A stretch of 64,000 nucleotides of DNA, from positions 620,001-684,000 of the forward strand of contig CM028913.1 in NCBI GenBank assembly GCA_016801845.1, read 5' to 3'. This DNA comes from Polydactylus sextarius. Lineage: Eukaryota > Chordata > Actinopteri > Polynemidae. The notes beneath the pieces were generated by a model. That model saw only the letters and a list, made by a program, of their open reading frames with translations, ran no database searches and had not been told where the DNA came from. Shown piece after piece: positions 63,051 through 64,000 of this stretch (the stretch's first letter is position 1; each line of letters opens with the position of its first letter). A program made the position numbers and the translations under genes.

Positions 63051-64000
63051 AATTTAATGCACAGCTTTGATGACAACCCACTGTAAATTCCCTTGAAAAA
63101 TAGAAAGGCCTTTCAGCATTACAAACACCACATCAGTACGCAACTTTCAGTTGCAACTTCTTTTTGTCACACTATTATATGTGGTTATATATGTATGTAT
63201 TTAAATGTACTATACCAGTGCTGTTTCGTTTGTCTACACATAATTGTGTGTGTTTTTTGTTTAACCCATCTTGCCCTGCTTCTCCAGACTTTTTGATAGG
63301 CCATCTCCACTAAAGTTGAGAAGTAATAGCAGTTATGGTGACATTAGTTTCATGAAGCACTTATCAGAGTATTTGAATATTTATGATGGTTGAATGCCAA
63401 CCAGAATCAGTATGAAATATATTGGATAAAAATGCGTTCCGTTACTCATGCACCAAGCTAGGGTTTAAGAGTAGACATATCTAAAAAGAATGCCAGGTTA
63501 AATGTTACCTGGCATTAATACTGGACAAGTGAGCATTTAAGATTTGAGTTTCTTACTGGTCCAAGCCAACTGAGAACAATCCTTGGCTTGTTTGATTAAA
63601 CAGATCAAACACTTCTGTTGAACAGTCACATGATTCTTGCTGAAATTACCCTCATGTTGCAGAGTTAAAACTTGTCTTGATAATTTAGCACTTGATTTGT
63701 TATGGAAAAACTCAGAGTCTTACATAATTCATGTCAGAACTCAGTGGGAGAAGGTGTTTCCTCTGTTCTTTCAAGAGACACTATAATGTTACTCCCACCA
63801 TCTGGCTTCCATCTAAACTGACTCATGTTTCAAGTAATCCACTGCAGCTGAGTGGTCAAAAAGGTTCTAAGGACAATTAAAAACAAAGCTATCCAATATA
63901 CCCAGTCTCTTAGCTCTGATAATAGAGGAACATACATTGCAGTTTTACATAAAAGAAGACAGGGAATGATGGCATTGTTTTGGTATATAACAGTGTGAAG
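63051..64000. other. intergenic to right edge, no gene identified
   Basis: Non-coding, AT-rich. The small frame at 63093-63296 has no recognised domain. Confidence 0.4.

Overview
The window is teleost (ray-finned fish) nuclear DNA. It holds intron-bearing orthologues of vertebrate genes with GT-AG junctions, long (CA)n, (TG)n and (TA)n microsatellites, and many decayed fish-type transposons (L2-like and other APE-type LINE fragments, hAT, piggyBac and MITE-like elements). No prokaryotic or viral genome organisation is seen. All identifications come from reading the translated sequence and splice sites by eye; no database search was run.

Layout. 1-24279 (minus strand) is the 5' part of tgfb2. 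Exon 1 is at 23934-24279, and a 22.7-kb intron 1 fills most of the left third. Exon 2 is at 1095-1258, and later exons, including the mature growth-factor domain, lie beyond the left edge. A 60-bp in-phase cassette exon is predicted at 1418-1477. A CpG-rich leader/promoter region lies at 24280-25110. 28595-31438 (minus) is rrp15, a five-exon nucleolar ribosome-biogenesis gene. It lies head-to-tail upstream of tgfb2, the same order known in human 1q41. 33233-35603 (plus) is a two-exon gene for an unrecognised 504-residue, Gly/Ala-rich, multi-membrane-segment protein with a central charged coiled coil. It is the most interesting unknown here. 40813-48659 (plus) is naga, lysosomal alpha-N-acetylgalactosaminidase: eight coding exons, 436 residues, catalytic residues intact. 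From 48660 to the right edge I find no host gene, only transposon remnants and unassigned DNA.

Mobile DNA. The best-defined elements are a hAT element with a BED zinc-finger ORF and an exact 8-bp target duplication inside naga intron 7 (46390-48235), a non-autonomous hAT at 53271-54108, a third hAT-like element at 20606-21280, a TTAA-flanked MITE nested in an L2 relic (11684-12073), a foldback repeat with arms of about 110 bp (26029-26860), and an L2 LINE with most reverse-transcriptase motifs visible (61312-63050).

The host genes do not form a pathway. tgfb2 is a secreted signalling ligand, rrp15 a nucleolar 60S assembly factor and naga a lysosomal hydrolase. tgfb2 and rrp15 look like a conserved synteny block. 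The unknown gene and naga lie next to it in this fish.
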